A DNA stretch of 64,000 bases. It comes from Eulemur rufifrons. Lineage: Eukaryota > Chordata > Mammalia > Primates > Lemuridae. A program made the position numbers and the translations under genes. Positions 1 to 13,021 of the stretch are shown here, piece by piece (positions within the stretch are counted from its first letter, which is position 1; every line of letters starts with the position of its first letter). Location: contig NC_090984.1 of assembly GCF_041146395.1 (NCBI RefSeq), forward strand, positions 80,053,114 to 80,117,113, given 5' to 3'. The notes under the pieces were generated by a model. It was not told where the DNA came from. It was given only the letters and a program-made list of their open reading frames with translations, and did no database searches.

Positions 1-112
1 GTTTAACTTGATCACATCTACACAGTTTTTGCCATGTAAGGTAACGTATTCACAAGTTTCAAAATTAGGATGCAGACATCTATGGAAGCAGGCATTATTT
101 GACCTACCACAA
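1..112 (-). repeat. MLT1-type MaLR LTR fragment, antisense
   Basis: The stretch reads like the reverse complement of the start of an MLT1-class (ERVL-MaLR) LTR: a 'GATCACATCTAC' block, then 'GCCATGTAAGGTAACGTATT', then 'ACCTACCACA' where the LTR begins. The element is cut by the window edge, so only its 5' part is present. MaLR LTRs are old non-coding retroelement remnants. The subfamily (B/C-like) is from memory and uncertain. Confidence 0.65.
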
Positions 113-179
113 CCAGCTTCTCTGTAAAGATTTACAACATCCCCATCTATCACCCAGGGTTAGTTTTTCCCATTCCCTG

Positions 180-561
180 TGTATTAGTCAGCTTGGACTG
201 CTATAACAAAAATAACATGGATTGGGAGGCTTAAACCACAGAAGTTTATTTTCTTGTAGTTCTGGAAGCCAGAAGTCTGAGATCAGGGTGCCAGCAGGGT
301 AAGGTTCTGGTGAGGAATCTCTTACTGGCATACGGACAGCCACCTTTTTGCTGTGTTCTCACAAGGCAGGGAGAGAACTCTGGTATCTCTTCCTCTTCTT
401 GTAAGAGCACCACTTCTATGGAATCAGGGCTCGACCTTTATTACCTCATTTCACCTTAATCATCACCTTAAAGATCCTATCTCTAAATCATTCACATGGG
501 TGGGGAGCTTAGGGCTTCAACATATGAAATTTGGGGAGACACGATTCAGTCTATGGTACCA
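180..561 (-). repeat. MLT1A-like MaLR solo LTR, antisense
   Basis: A nearly complete LTR in reverse orientation. It begins with the complement of the LTR 3' end ('TGTATTAGTCAGCTTGGACT') and finishes near the complement of its 5' end ('ATTCAGTCTATGGTACCA'), giving TG...CA borders and about 382 bp, close to the usual MLT1 length. Internal landmarks typical of MLT1A are readable, such as 'CTCTTCCTCTTCTTGTAAG' and 'GGGCTTCAACATATGAAATT'. No internal retroviral genes flank it, so it is a solo LTR. A 92-residue frame inside it (353-631) is a chance frame in LTR sequence. Confidence 0.8.
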
Positions 562-2900
562 AGTTTCCCCAGAATCATATACATATGAATTTTCTCTGTA
601 CCATAATGAGCCATTTTCATGTGTCTCTTAATTAGATCCTGAGATTATTAAAATTAGAGTCCATGCCTTTTCAATTGTTTAAGTCTAGTGCCTCAAAAAT
701 AATAACTGTTTGACCAAAAGTATTTTATTAGAAGTAAAAAAAAATTATCTCAGCTATCCTGTGAGAAGATGAAATTAACTGCATGTGAAATTAATTGCAA
801 CAGGAGGAATTGCCAATATAGACCATAGAGCAGGCTATAGTCAGCTAGAGCCATGGTAGTGGGAAGACCTCCAATGCTCCATGTATTTGATTAAAATTTA
901 CTCATGCCCATTGCCTTCAAATGTCTCTTCTATTTCTAAAATTCTCTTTCATTTGTCAAAGTAACAAATGGTAAAATAATGGGGAACTCTGCCATAAAAG
1001 AGCAAAAGAAAAAGTCTTATGATCCAAAATGAATAAACTTTTAACTCATCTCCCAGATAACAGTAATTGCATTTATCAGAAACCATTTGGAATTATAAAC
1101 CTTCACATCTTGAACTCAATTATGCTCTCCCCTCTAAGTGCATTTTAGAACTTTAGAATGTATGATAAATTCAACATCAAATATATGTTAGTGCCTTAAT
1201 AAACAATAATTGTAATGAGCAGTTTTAACAATAAAATGTTTTTACTTGATTTTACTAACCAATATATAAAGAGAAATGAATTTATATCATTAAATTGCTA
1301 TTAATAATAATGCCTTCTGACATATATCTGCTAGTAGCCAGAAGGAATTTTATATCTCTTGTTAAGTTCTTTTAATGGACTAAATTTAAATCAGAATCAG
1401 AAATAAGATTTTCTTTTCTTTTTGTTTTTATCTTTTTCAGAACTAGAGACAGAAATAGTCATATGATTAGATAGATTTTCTGTGAAAGATTTGTAGGATA
1501 ATACTAATATCTTCTTCATTTGTAATATTTGAGAAAAATAAAGTCATAAATTTTTATTCTCCCACATTTTTATCCACCATAATATTTTATAAAAGGTAAA
1601 ATTTATGTCAGTATAAACATTGACACAAAACTCATTATAGAGGCAGTTTTAAATACATCAAGTTGCATGTACAGAAGTACATTGTTTGTTAATGTGAGTT
1701 TATTACGATTGTCTCATAGAAATTATGATTTAATAAACAGTTAAGTTACCAAATATTTTACTAAATGACTTTTTTTTGTTTTATAGGACAGAAAGTCACT
1801 CAAATAAGGACAAAAAATAATGTTTATCTTAATAATTGAACAGCATTTCATAGAACACAATGGGAAGACATTTGACTAACTGAGAAACTATAGAACAGAA
1901 GCCTATTTGACTTATCCACTTTCTATGATGTATATAATACTGACCCAGTTACCTAAAATTCAATGGAAAGAACCATAAATTTCTACTATTTCATCAGTTC
2001 TAGATAATGCACCCATAGGCACTTATTGATTACATATACTAAATGTGGCTATTTCTGATGATGATAGTTTATAGATGAGGATATTGTAGCTTTCAGAATG
2101 TGTTAGTTATAGAATTTAATAAATGATTTATAAATAGCGGATCCATTAATAGAAGACACTATAACCCCTGTTAAGCGGGGTATATTCAGTGCTTGGCAAG
2201 GTATGAGATTCAGGTTCTACTGATGATTTGACTCTTTCCCATTCTCTCATTTCTCCATTCCCAAACATCCAAAATTATATGATCCCTGATCTGTTCACTA
2301 ACTTTAAGATGTGGCAGAAAATTTAACTTTCATTATATATAAAGATATATCATAATCTGACCATTGATTGTTTCAGGCCACTGAAAACAAGCAGGAAGTA
2401 TGTCTCTTAACAAAATTATAGAATTGTTCTGCCTTTTCCTATTTTCTTCCAGGTTGTCCAGATGGATTTAAAGTTGTCCTTTTCTTATAGCACATTAACA
2501 AAGGACTTCCCAAGCAGAAAAAAACATTCAGTGTTCTAGCATTTTATGACCATAACTCAGGGGACACAGCCTCATTGGACATGTGCTCTGAGCCAGCAGA
2601 ATGCCAGAAATACTTTAACAATCTGCTTTCATGTTGCATAACAGGGACTGATAGCCCCTGCCCTGAAGTGTAATTATCTCAATTTTCTCTGCACTACCTA
2701 GACACAAAGAGTTCTATATTTTTGTTTTCAACAATTGCAGCATCATGGTTCTGTTTATGTATTTCCATATTTATTAAGACCTATAGTCTTGGAGAAACCC
2801 AACCTGAACCAAATTAGGTTGAAAGATAAGACCTACAGAGATTCAGCTACAAAATCTCTGACACAGCAGGAGGTTTTCTCTTAAAACATGCAAACTCATC
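562..2900. other. Unassigned AT-rich DNA
   Basis: I see no gene, recognisable repeat or RNA in this stretch. Sequence is AT-rich with short poly-A and poly-T runs and frequent stops in all frames. Confidence 0.5.
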
Positions 2901-4160
2901 AGGAAACCAACCTTTGTGATACTTTTCTTTCTATATCCCCCCACCCTTACCACCTCCAGGACTTAACCCTCTGTTGCCTTGATCCAGTATAGTTTGGTTG
3001 TTCCCAGGCTTGCTATACAGATGTTATATTGAAAATTTTCTTCCATATCATCCTAGGAATTCCTTTCATTTTTTTCCTATGTAAAAGCCTGAAAGCTTAG
3101 TAATTCCCTGGATTCCATGATTTTCTTTTTTATGTTTTACCATGGCTTTCAATGGCACATAAAATGTAGCTTTTTGAGTTCTCTCAAGTCTGAAAATATA
3201 ATCAAGTCAATCTTAGCTTTTGACTTAGTTGATAAACAATAACTAAGTTTGAAATATTTTTTCCACAAGTCCAAAGATATTCCTGCATTGTCTTTTGTCT
3301 TTTTTTGCTGATGTTGAGAAATTTAACGTTAGTCTGCTTCCAGACTTTTTTCCTTATATGCAAGCTTTACCTTAACCTTATCTTTTCCTTAACCTTTCTG
3401 TTTTTCAATTTCAGGAAGATGGGCCTGTGTATGTGTATGTGTGTTTGTGTATATGTTTCATTTATTGTCCTGGGCACTTGAGGCATCTGTTAACATAGAA
3501 ACTCAGGGATTTTCATCCTGAAAAAGCTTTTTACAATTATTTCTTTGATAAAAGGATGATCCTAGTTTTCATCTTCTTTCTTTTTCTGAAGCAACTCTGA
3601 ATCAGATACGTGATCTTGTAGACTGATCTAAATTGATGTATATTTTTTCTATTTTTCATCTATGTTTATATGTTTCAATTCTGTAAGATTTTTCTCAACT
3701 TTATTTCTATTTTGAATAAATTTCCACTATCATCATTTTTTCAATAGCTTTCTTGTTTTCTCATTTTTCTTTTTATTGTCTTTTGCTCATATTTCGTGTG
3801 TAATCTCCTTTTTAATTCCTCTAAAAATATTAAATTCCTTCATTTCTGAATTACTTCTGCTCCTTGCAATATATCTGCCTCTATTTTCTCAGAATCCACT
3901 TTTGTGATTATATGTTTTGACTTTTTTCTGCCAGATTGGGTATTTTTCTCAAGTATCTGTCAATCTTTCACTCATAAGCATATTGGAAGCTCTGTGTATG
4001 GGTATGGCTTGAAAACACAATGCTTTACTGTAACATCCCCAGATATCAGTTAATGTGCACGTCATTTCCTCTTTGGGTTGTCAGATTTCTTGATAGGAAT
4101 TTCCCAATCTCTTCCCTGGGAGCACAAGTTTAGCTCTCTACTCTCTTGAAGGAGTGTAGA
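2900..4160 (-). other. Possible very old LINE remnant, otherwise unassigned
   Basis: The pyrimidine-rich strand with phrases such as 'TTCATTTCTGAATTACTTCT' and 'TTTGACTTTTTTCTGCCAGA' resembles the antisense strand of degraded L1/HAL1-like LINE sequence, but I could not align it to a consensus. A short TG-rich run lies near 3427-3456. No coding potential is visible. Confidence 0.25.
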
Positions 4161-4164
4161 AAAT

Positions 4165-4402
4165 AAAGTCAGGTAGTCCCAAGGCCAATGAGAATAATCT
4201 TAAGAGAAAGAGAAGGGCACACAGAGACAAAAGGAAAAGCCATGTAAAGACAGAGGCAGAGATTGGAGTTATGCTGCCAAAAGCCAAGCAACCACCAGAA
4301 TCTGGAGGAGGCAAGAAAGGATTCTTGGTGACACCTTGACTTTCGACTTCTGGCCTCTAAAACTGTGATAGAATACATTTCTGTTGTTTAAACCAATATT
4401 GA
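4165..4402 (+). repeat. MLT1-type MaLR LTR fragment, sense
   Basis: The 3' two-thirds of an MLT1-class LTR in sense orientation. The readable order is 'AAGCCATGTAAAGACAGAGG', 'GCAGAGATTGGAGTTATG', 'GGAGGAGGCAAGAAAGGATT', 'GACACCTTGACTTTCGACTT', and then the end-proximal 'CTAAAACTGTGATAGAATAC' and 'TTTCTGTTGTTTAAACC'. The 5' part is missing. Confidence 0.7.
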
Positions 4403-5580
4403 CACTTACAAACCCCTATATAATAAAAGGAATGCTTCCAACTTCACTGTGATCACAGATGGCTCTTGTGAATGTTCTGAGGAAACTGGAAATTATCAGT
4501 GTGAGTCTGGAGTGCGTGAGTGCTGAGGGGTTGAGCATGATTGTACATGGAACAAGCAGAAAGGTGGTACATGTCCTGGTACATAATTGCAACTTGGAAT
4601 AAAAATCTGTCTTTTGTACATTTGTTGAAAATTAGAATCCTTGGCATTTATGCAGATTTTTTTGTACAGTTTTAGAACTTAGTTGTAGTATTTCTGCCAC
4701 AAACTAATTAACTAGAGGGAAATTAACTCACCTTCTCTGAGCCTTAGTTCATGCACAAAATGAGGGATTTCAATAGGAAGAAACACTTTTTTCTATAAAA
4801 TAATTTCATTCTAATTTCCAGATAAATTTTAAACATAAAATCAATTAATTTTGCCATAAAATGTTAAGTTGTTTAATTAGTGCCACGGAGACTCATTAGT
4901 TAGTTGTCTACATTTGAATTGTCTGTATTTTATCTATTCATACCTTTTTGTCTGTGAGATAGTAATATAATGATTCAAACACACAGGCTTTGTTAGAACT
5001 GGCAAAATTAAGTGTTAATTTGGCTCTTTTCCTACTCAGTGGTAAAACTGAACTATGTTCAATACCATTGATTCCATGACCTATTTTACATATTCGCTTA
5101 TAATATTAACAACTAATAACTTTGTAGCCTTAATGTTGAGATGAAGAATTTGCCTCTAATAATTAAAGTTTTATTGAAGACCATTAAAATCTCATTGATT
5201 TTTTCTTATGATTAATGAAGTAAAAAAAGTTTGTACTTGTATTTGAATAGAAAATCTGGCAAATGATAAATAATTTGAGGATATCTCAAATAGGGATGCA
5301 GTGAACAAAATATACACATATATGCATAATACATTTAGTCATTTGTCTTAATTTGCCATATATTATTATTTCCTATACAAAAATAATCTTCAGTTGTATA
5401 CCTAACATTCCTTTTTGCTTATTATAATTGAGGAAAGCATTTTGTTTCTCTATTGTACATATAATTAGAATTTTTTTTTATTGAAGTATTTTACATATAG
5501 GCTTATAAATATTTAGTATATCTAAAAAAATTAGTCGTGAGCATCAGCACTGGTTTTGCTTCAAGTAAAACATTAGGGTA
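4403..5580. other. Unassigned AT-rich DNA
   Basis: No gene or recognisable repeat. Frames here are all shorter than 70 codons and unsupported. Confidence 0.45.
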
Positions 5581-5583
5581 TAG

Positions 5584-5926
5584 ATTGTGCTGTCCACTAC
5601 AGTAGTCACTAGCCATATCTGGCCATTGAAACTCGAAATGTGGCTTGTCCAAATTGAGATGGTTTATAGGTGTAAAAGGCATAGCAATTTGTAAGATTTA
5701 ATATGGAAAAAAGAATGAATGTTATCTCAATAATTTTGATATATTTTATGTCAAAATTAAAACATTTTGAGTATATAGTTAAATAAAATATAGCATTAAA
5801 CTAATTTCTTCCTTTTTTAATTTTTTTTAAAAAGTATGGATAAAGAAAGTATACATTTAAATATACTCATAACTCGTAGCTCATATTGTAGGTCATACGA
5901 TTTTTCTGTTGCACAGTGCTGCTTAG
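5584..5926 (+). mobile_element. Old non-autonomous DNA transposon with hAT-like ends
   Basis: The segment opens with 'TTGTGCTGTCCACTACAG' and closes with 'CTGTTGCACAGTGCTG', which are imperfect inverted complements of each other (CAGCACTGT against TGTGCTGTCC). Between them come 'CACTAGCCATATCTGGCC' and 'AAACTCGAAATGTGGCTTG', the pattern of a common mammalian interspersed repeat whose family name I cannot recall. No coding capacity remains. Assignment to hAT is inferred from the termini only. Confidence 0.5.
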
Positions 5927-5989
5927 TTTTATGTAATTATTAAAGCTCATATAGGACTGACAGGCTTAAAAGAAAACAAGTTATAAGAA

Positions 5990-6145
5990 AGGGAGGACAA
6001 CAGTGATTGAACACGTATTTTGTATAGGGATTTATCCTATTCCTTTTATATATGATGAAACCTCAGCATTGCTTCGGAGAATTATGTCATTATTAGCCCC
6101 ATTTTATTGTTAAGATTGCTAAAGTTTAAAGTGCTTAATTTGCAT
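5990..6145 (+). repeat. MIR SINE remnant
   Basis: A degraded mammal-wide MIR. The readable core is 'TTATTAGCCCCATTTTATTG', preceded by a 'GATTGAACACGTATTTTGTA' stretch in the place of the usual 'gagcacttactatgtgcc' box. Divergence is high, as expected for a repeat older than the eutherian radiation. Confidence 0.45.
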
Positions 6146-7890
6146 TGCTTCTTTTAATAGGGCAAGTTAAAAGTAAAATCAGAAGACAGACCATTTATCA
6201 ACTGCTTGCAAATTTCTTAGTTTCTAGTAAAAGAAGATGTCGGAGATTGCTTATTATTTTCAATGAACATTTTCCCCTTTATCAAAGTAATAGAACTCCT
6301 AACTTTAGTTGGGCCCTGCATCTGTCAACCCACTTCCAATTATGTGTACCACAATGTCTGGCCAAAGAGATACGAGCTGATGGAAATCTTTCTCAAAAGA
6401 AAGCCAATGTGAGCATTCCCTGCACCTCCCCTTCACCTTTTTCTCCTTGAATCTGACTGTGATGTCTGCAGTCAAAGAAACCATTTTGGACCACAAGACA
6501 GTTGTAAGGATAAAAAACACTCCTAAAACAACAAGATAGAAATAACCAGATAGAACAACCTTAGTTCCCAGAGATTTCACAGAGGAGAATTAGCATAAAA
6601 TCAGCTGGATGGCTCACCTCAAGACTTTCACATGGGAGAGAAATGAAAGCAGATATTATTCAAGCAATTAATTTGTTTGGTCTTTTGTTATTTTTAGATA
6701 AACCTAGCCCACAGGTTGCAAATTTTTAGATAAACAGTAAATGAAAAGCCTCAAGAATAATGACAACTTGGCAGCAAGAAATAGGAATATTTCAACCAAG
6801 AGATTTGTAGGGCTTTCTGACCATGGTAATAATCGGAAGGGGTAGAAAAAGGGATAAAAGAACTCAACCAAATATAAATGACAAGCAAGAAGGTAAAACC
6901 TAACATAGTTTCTTTATAACTGTGCATAAAGCCCCCTTCCCTTATATCTCAGGAATAACATTCACTTATATCTTAACAAGTACCGTTTAACGCTCGGATC
7001 TCCTTCCCAGCAGCATCTTGAGCTCAGAGATGGCATAAATATGCCTTTAAGAGGTAGATGTAGGCTATAAGCAGGAACATGTTCAGTACTTAAAACTTCC
7101 TCTATTAACTTTAAGTCATCAAAATGAGAAAATAGGCAGATAGAAATTTCCATTCCTGATCCATCTCAATCACAGAATCAGGGACAATGCACAAGATATG
7201 TGAGAGAAGACTACTATTATACACCATTGCTCTGTGAAAGTGTAGAGCTGGAAACCAATACAAAAAGTCCAACAATAACTGATGCTGCCAAAATGCAAAG
7301 TGAATGGCTAGAACCAAATGGGAAAGCTATTTATTTTATTTTGCTACATGCTCAAGGCTTGATTTTCATTTTCCACTTTCAGACTGTCATTTTGCTCATG
7401 AAGTTTTTCATTAAACTTTCAGCTGACAGGCAAGTGATAGTCTTCAAACCTGGAATTAGTTCAGTAATAAGAATCCTTGCTTGAGGCTCTATCTGCATTT
7501 CCGAGGCAGAACAGTGTCAAGGAAGAGTTCTGCCAGAGGGAATTTTTAGAGGTGGGAGCAGATTACAGATCAAGAACTCTGTCCTAGTACTTTCCCTCCA
7601 CCCAAGCCCTTCCATTCAGTCTCAGTGCATTTATTTAGGCCCTCTTGGAATTCAGGTTGAAGAAAAACAGGCAAGCATAGAAAGTGACTGCCAGGGACAA
7701 ATTGCCTGCCATGACTTTGCTGAAATACAAATCAGTGTTACGACCAAATAGCTAGATTTTAAATAAGCTTACCAAATCTATTCACTGCACTGAATTTATA
7801 GGTTACTTACAATAACTCTCAGTGGACTTCCAACGTTGTTTGCCACATTTAATTTTGTTTTTACTAAGTATTGTCATTGCATTATTTTCT
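6146..7890. other. Unassigned DNA
   Basis: No repeat family recognised. Two overlapping frames at about 6145-6580 on opposite strands and others near 7111-7484 reach 60-100 codons, but none shows a protein motif or splice context. I treat the block as non-coding. Confidence 0.45.
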
Positions 7891-8222
7891 TTTTTTCTTT
7901 TTTTTTTTAATTTATTTCAGCTTATTATGGGGGGTGCAAAAGTTCAGGTTACATACGTTGCCCATGTACCGCCTATCCCCCCAAGTCAGAGCTCCAGGCG
8001 TGTCCATTCCCCAGAGAGTGCGCGTTGCACCCATCATGTAGGTATATACCCATTCCCTCCTCGCACCCCCCCTCCCCGAGTCAGCACCTTCAAGCGTGCC
8101 CATTCCCCAGACAGTGCGCAACGCACTCATCATGTAGGCACACACCCATCCCCCTCTCCCCTCCCCCCACCTCAGTCTGATATCCGATTGGCATCATTCC
8201 CAAATGTGCATTTAGGTGATGA

Positions 8223-8840
8223 TCAGGGAAACCAATTTTCTGGTGAGTACATGTGATGCTTGTTTTTCCATTCTTGGGATACTTCACTTAATATAATGGG
8301 TTCCAACTCTCTCCAGGAGAACCAAAGAGATGTCGTATCACTGTTATTTCTTATAGCTGAGTAATACTCCATGGTATACATATACCATAATTTACTAATC
8401 CAATCCTGAATTGATGGGCATTTGGGTTGTTTCCACATCTTTGCAATTGTGAATTGTGCTGCTGTAACCATTCGGGACATCTTTGCAATTGTGAATTGTG
8501 CTGCTGTAACCATTCGGGTACGGGTATCTTTGTCATAGAATGACTTATGTTCTTTTGGGTAGATGCCTAATAATGGGATTGCTGGATCGAATGGTAGGTC
8601 TATTTGAATCTGTTTACGGTATCTCCATAATGCTTTCCACAGGGGTTGCACTAGTTTGCAGTCCCACCAGCAGTGTATGAGTGTTCCTGTCTCTCCGCAT
8701 CCACGCCAACATGTGTTGTTTTGGGACTTTTTGATAAAGGCCATTCTCACTGGGGTTAAGTGATATCTCATTATGGTTTTGATTTGCATTTCTCTGATGA
8801 TTAGGAATGTTGAGCATTTTTTCATATGTTTGTTAGCCAT
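8223..8840 (-). pseudogene. L1 ORF2 C-terminal remnant (open, 205 codons)
   Basis: An open frame covering the C-terminal part of the L1 ORF2 protein, after the reverse transcriptase. Landmarks in order are [10 protein letters not shown] near the N-terminus, the cysteine-rich [18 protein letters not shown] (ORF2 C-terminal zinc-knuckle-like region), [31 protein letters not shown] and [10 protein letters not shown] at the end. Endonuclease and RT domains are absent because of 5' truncation, so it cannot act alone. A repeated [13 protein letters not shown] segment marks a 14-codon duplication that kept the frame open. Confidence 0.8.
8435..8518 (-). repeat. 42-bp tandem duplication inside L1 ORF2
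   Basis: Two adjacent identical 42-bp units (8435-8476 and 8477-8518), each starting ACATCTTTGCAATTGTGAAT on the plus strand. On the coding minus strand they encode the same 13 residues twice, [13 protein letters not shown], each followed by Ser or Trp. Other L1 copies in this window carry one unit. Confidence 0.9.
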
Positions 8841-8850
8841 TCTTATATCT

Positions 8851-11800
8851 TCAAAACTTTGGAAACTAAAAGCACATAAAATGAAAACTCACTTGGGTTA
8901 TTTTTCATTACCAAATAATACATTTAGGGCTAACATATTTAAGAAATGGGAATTTTACTTTAAAAGAATAGAGTAAAAAAAACCCAAGCAAATATGTGAA
9001 TCTATAACTTAGGGAAAACTGGGTTAAGGCTTTAAAACTAAGGAACAAACAAAATAAACGTAATCATTTAGAAATATTCTATTTTTTTTCTCTTGGTTGT
9101 CTTAATTAATGTTTGAAGACATTGCCTCTACACAGAAGGTGCCACTGAAATAATTCAGTCTGCTTAAAGATTTAAAATCATTGTCAAATTTCAGTATTCC
9201 TGGGAGGTAGCTAAATTTCTCACAGAACCCATGAATATTTCTCAGATGACTTTGAATATATGAAGTGACTCTAAGCTAATGAAAATTGAATGGGAGCTGT
9301 AGTTTTCCCCCAAAGCCTAATGTTTAGAATTTTAATCTACCATATTCAGTCAGCCCTAATTAGAGGACTTCAGCACTATGTAGACATCTATCACCATGAT
9401 ATGACTCTGGGGAGGCATGTGTGTGTAATTAATCACCATGAATACCTGCCGTTCTCTTTTCCCTTGTGGAGATTAGAAGAGAGAGATGGGTAGAGTCACC
9501 ACATTGTGTAAATAACTCCACATCCTATCAGTTCAATTATTTTACTTTCTTAGAAGAAGAATCTTGTTGTAAAAAGTTGCTAATGTCCATTTGTTCATTG
9601 TTTTTAATATATACATTCATAAGCATTTTTCTCTCCTCACCTAAAACCAATAGTGCAACTTCATTGAGGGGAGGGGATGTCTTTACTGACTGTCTTATGA
9701 AGAAAGTGTCTGTCTCAAAGGACAGAGTTCCGCCATGTGAATCCCCAGTGCCTACCCATGAAACACCTGTCTTTTCTTTGGAGATTTCCATCCAAAATAC
9801 TGAGAGAGTTTGACCTTTCTTAACTCATGAGATAATGACAAGGCTGCCAAACATGTGTTGTCTCATAATTGCTTTTACGGATCTATGCCATAAGCTATGA
9901 TTAAAGTCTAAGAGAAAGGTCATTAGAAGATAAAAGAAAAGAAAATGGCTTATTTATAGAAATTAATTGATTTAGAATTCTGTAGCACCTATGGTTAAAC
10001 CACAAATACAATGAGTAAGTAAGCATTAATGAACTTTAAATGCTGAAGAATATTTTTTCTGCTGGCCATCAACAATTTGAGTATGAGTAGCACCTTTTGC
10101 ATATCAAATGCTAATATTTTTACTCTGTGGTCAGTAGTGGGAAAAGAGGCAGGAATTGTCTTTCAATGTAAAACAGTAAAAGCTAATAGAATAAAGGACT
10201 CTATTCTCTCCAGTTTCCCAAAGGAATTGTATACTTTGAGTTATTCCAAATGCAAGTGTGTCTCAGTCAAAATTTTAATTTCAAATATTTTTCCATCAAG
10301 CAAATCAGAGTAGGCAGACACAACAGTGGTCTCGGGGCCCAAGTTTTAAAAACTATTGCAAGTATCAGACTGAACCATTAAAATGGTCAGACTGAATCAA
10401 TTCCTGGCCTTGGAACAAAATTTGCTTCTGTGACAATTATTTTTTACAGATAAAGCAATGCACCTTAATGATAGGACATTTAAGTTTTTAGCCCTTTAGT
10501 TCAAAGACAAGTCAAGGGGTTCCAAGAGCTCTGAGGAGCAGCTGGTCAAGGAGAAAGTTTATATCTGAAAACAGAAACAAAAAGACCTCCAATTAAATAA
10601 ACCCAGATTGAGTATTGCAAGAGGAAATGTAAAATAGAAATTGTTCAAATTTGAAAGTGATGATAGCAGGTGCAGAGTATTAGGAGCATTAGCTGTGCAT
10701 TAGAATTTAGACTTAAATAAACAAAGACAGTTGAATGAGCTTTCCCATGCAAAGAAAGGCAAACAAAATTTTAGAAAAAGATTTAAAAATTAGACCAAGA
10801 TATGAGCTGATATTCTGTTCCTACCTATCTGGAGCTAGGTTAATTATTGAATTCTTTAATTAGAAGACAGCATATCGATGTTACTAAGACTTTTGATGTC
10901 ATAATTTTGGCAATTTAGGATTCAAGGAAAAATGTGAGAAGGAAGAATTAGTCCAGCTCATGCAGTGTTGGCGAATTTTATTTAATTCCTGGATCTGACA
11001 CTTACCAGAGAAGCAGATTGTGACTGAGCCAAGTTTGCTTCAGACAGGCAAATATTTGGGGAGACTGTATCCATTTTTATACATTTTAAATATTTTGTTC
11101 TGTTTTCTTTGATCACCTCCTCACATTTCAGTCCTTCCACAACTCACATTACATAATGATAAGGAAAAAATATTGATAAGAAAATTTGTATTTGGGGGAG
11201 TCTTTACCTTTTTTTTTTTCGGTTGTAATATTCCTGAAATTGCTCCAGATACTCAAGGGTCCTGATTATCTTCCATATTACCTATCAAAGATTTCATTAT
11301 AAATAAATTTTTCTAATAACCAGTGATACAAGATCCCCACTGAAGCAGTTTCTAACCAATCAAAGAAGAAAAGTGCAGTTTGCAGTTTGATTCATGAGAC
11401 AAAGCAAAAAAAAAAAACCAAACAAACAAAGAAAATCTACTATGTTAAAAAGAAAAGAGAAACTAACCAAAAAAACAAAAAAAAAATTTTACTAAACTGG
11501 GTTAAATATATTAAATTAGTTATGTTGCCTTTTTTTCTATGTTCCAAATGAAAGAAATCCTTCTTCACAAAGTTGAAAACCTTAACCCCACATGAAAATT
11601 TCATTGTGATTAACAGCAAAGCTATCTGTTAATATAGTTACCATTTTAAAACTGCCATGTGGACAAGGCTGTCTCTGATTTGGATATCTCCAAATAATTT
11701 ATTTTTATAAAGTAGTTTTTTTTTTTCCTTATCTATCTTGCATTAGAGAACAGGCAAGAAGTAATATTTTCCTTATGTTAGTGCTTTAAATGAGGATGTG

Positions 11801-13020
11801 CCCCATCAGAGCAGGTCAATAAGTAACATCAAGCAATGAGCACAGTAGTTCTAGCACCTTGGATTTATAGCTCTCTCATTATAATTTGAACAGAATACTT
11901 TCAGATTATATTAGCAAGAAAAGGTTGCAGAGTCTATCAGAAGTTTGCTTTTTAAAACATGATTAATATGAATTCAGGTATATGTCTAGTATCTGGCAGA
12001 AGGGGAGTTTGTGTAAACCATAAAAATGAAGACGTGCCAACATTTGGTGATCTGACTTTTAAAGCAATTTTCCACTTGAATTTCTGGAAAGGATTTAGAA
12101 AGAACTTGATTCCTAAAAGGTTTATTTTACAGGAAAAAATGTAAGGAAACAACAAAGGAATTAGGTGATTATGAGAAATAATATGTCTTCAGAATGGAAA
12201 AAACATTAGATGAAAATTCTCTTATAAATAACGTATCTGTATAAAAATTATGGAATTATTTGTTTTTCCTTTGAAACAACAGAAGGGTAGAGTCAACCCT
12301 CTTCTTTGTGGAAAAATAATCCATTTACGATTTCTAAGTAAAGGCAGCAAAAGAAAAAGAAAAAAAAATAGCAAGATGATACTGGCAGTGCTAAGGTAAC
12401 ATTTTATGGAGTGAGGCAAAGCAAAGACAGTGCCTGACTGCCTGCCCCTAAAAGACAAAAGCATTGGAAAGGGGAAGGAGAATGAATTTTCTTGGCTGAA
12501 AGCATTTTTTTTCGTGGAGTATTCATGTTTTAGGTCACCTTTTCATCCAACAGTGCTGAATCATCAGCTTGAAGAAATGATTAAATTCAATGCCAGGTAT
12601 AGTGTCATGCTCTTTGTGGGAGCTCGGTAAACATTAATCAAAGGAGCTGATGAGAATTTACAAAGCAGAAAAACAGTACCATCCACATACTTGGGGCACA
12701 CAATAGAAACAGTAATAACCCTGGCATTTAAAACATGGGCTAAAATATGTGTCTGTCTTGCTACTATGATGACCTTGTTTCTAGAGCATGTTGACTCCTT
12801 TGACACATGGATAATTCTATCTTGAATTTCTAATCATTTGACCCTATAAAGTTTCCTTAAGGAAAAAAATAAAGAAGAAACTAAAGTACCAACAGTTACC
12901 TATCCAAATTGTTAAATAAGTTTAATATGTTTCTAAATAATAAAAATGATATTGGTAACTCTCAGTATAAAAGATCCATTACCAGATCTGAAAATTTAAC
13001 TTGTCCCTGGTTACACAGTT
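8851..13020. other. Unassigned AT-rich DNA
   Basis: About 4 kb in which I recognise no gene and no clear repeat. Frames of 60-115 codons occur (for example 9466-9813 plus), but without motifs. Short homopolymers include a poly-T at 11211-11220 and an A-rich run at 11407-11418. Confidence 0.45.
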
Positions 13021-13021
13021 C

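Larger units (their letters stand above)
7893..8850 (-). mobile_element. Young strepsirrhine-type L1, 5'-truncated, antisense
   Basis: Read on the minus strand this is the 3' end of an L1: the last ~205 codons of ORF2 (8223-8840), a ~300-bp G-rich 3' UTR (7920-8222), and a poly-A tail seen as poly-T at 7892-7918. The 5' end is truncated at about 8850, as is usual for target-primed reverse transcription. The 3' UTR closely resembles the copies at 38648-39090 and 53257-53905, so all three belong to one young subfamily. No clear target-site duplication was found. Confidence 0.85.

Noticed and set aside
7822..8256. 144-codon plus-strand frame, proline-rich
   Set aside because: It is the complement of the G-rich L1 3' UTR; the proline/serine runs come from its C-rich strand.
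9466..9813. 115-codon plus-strand frame considered as a small gene
   Set aside because: No recognisable motif, no splice context and no neighbouring exon; chance frame until conservation is shown.
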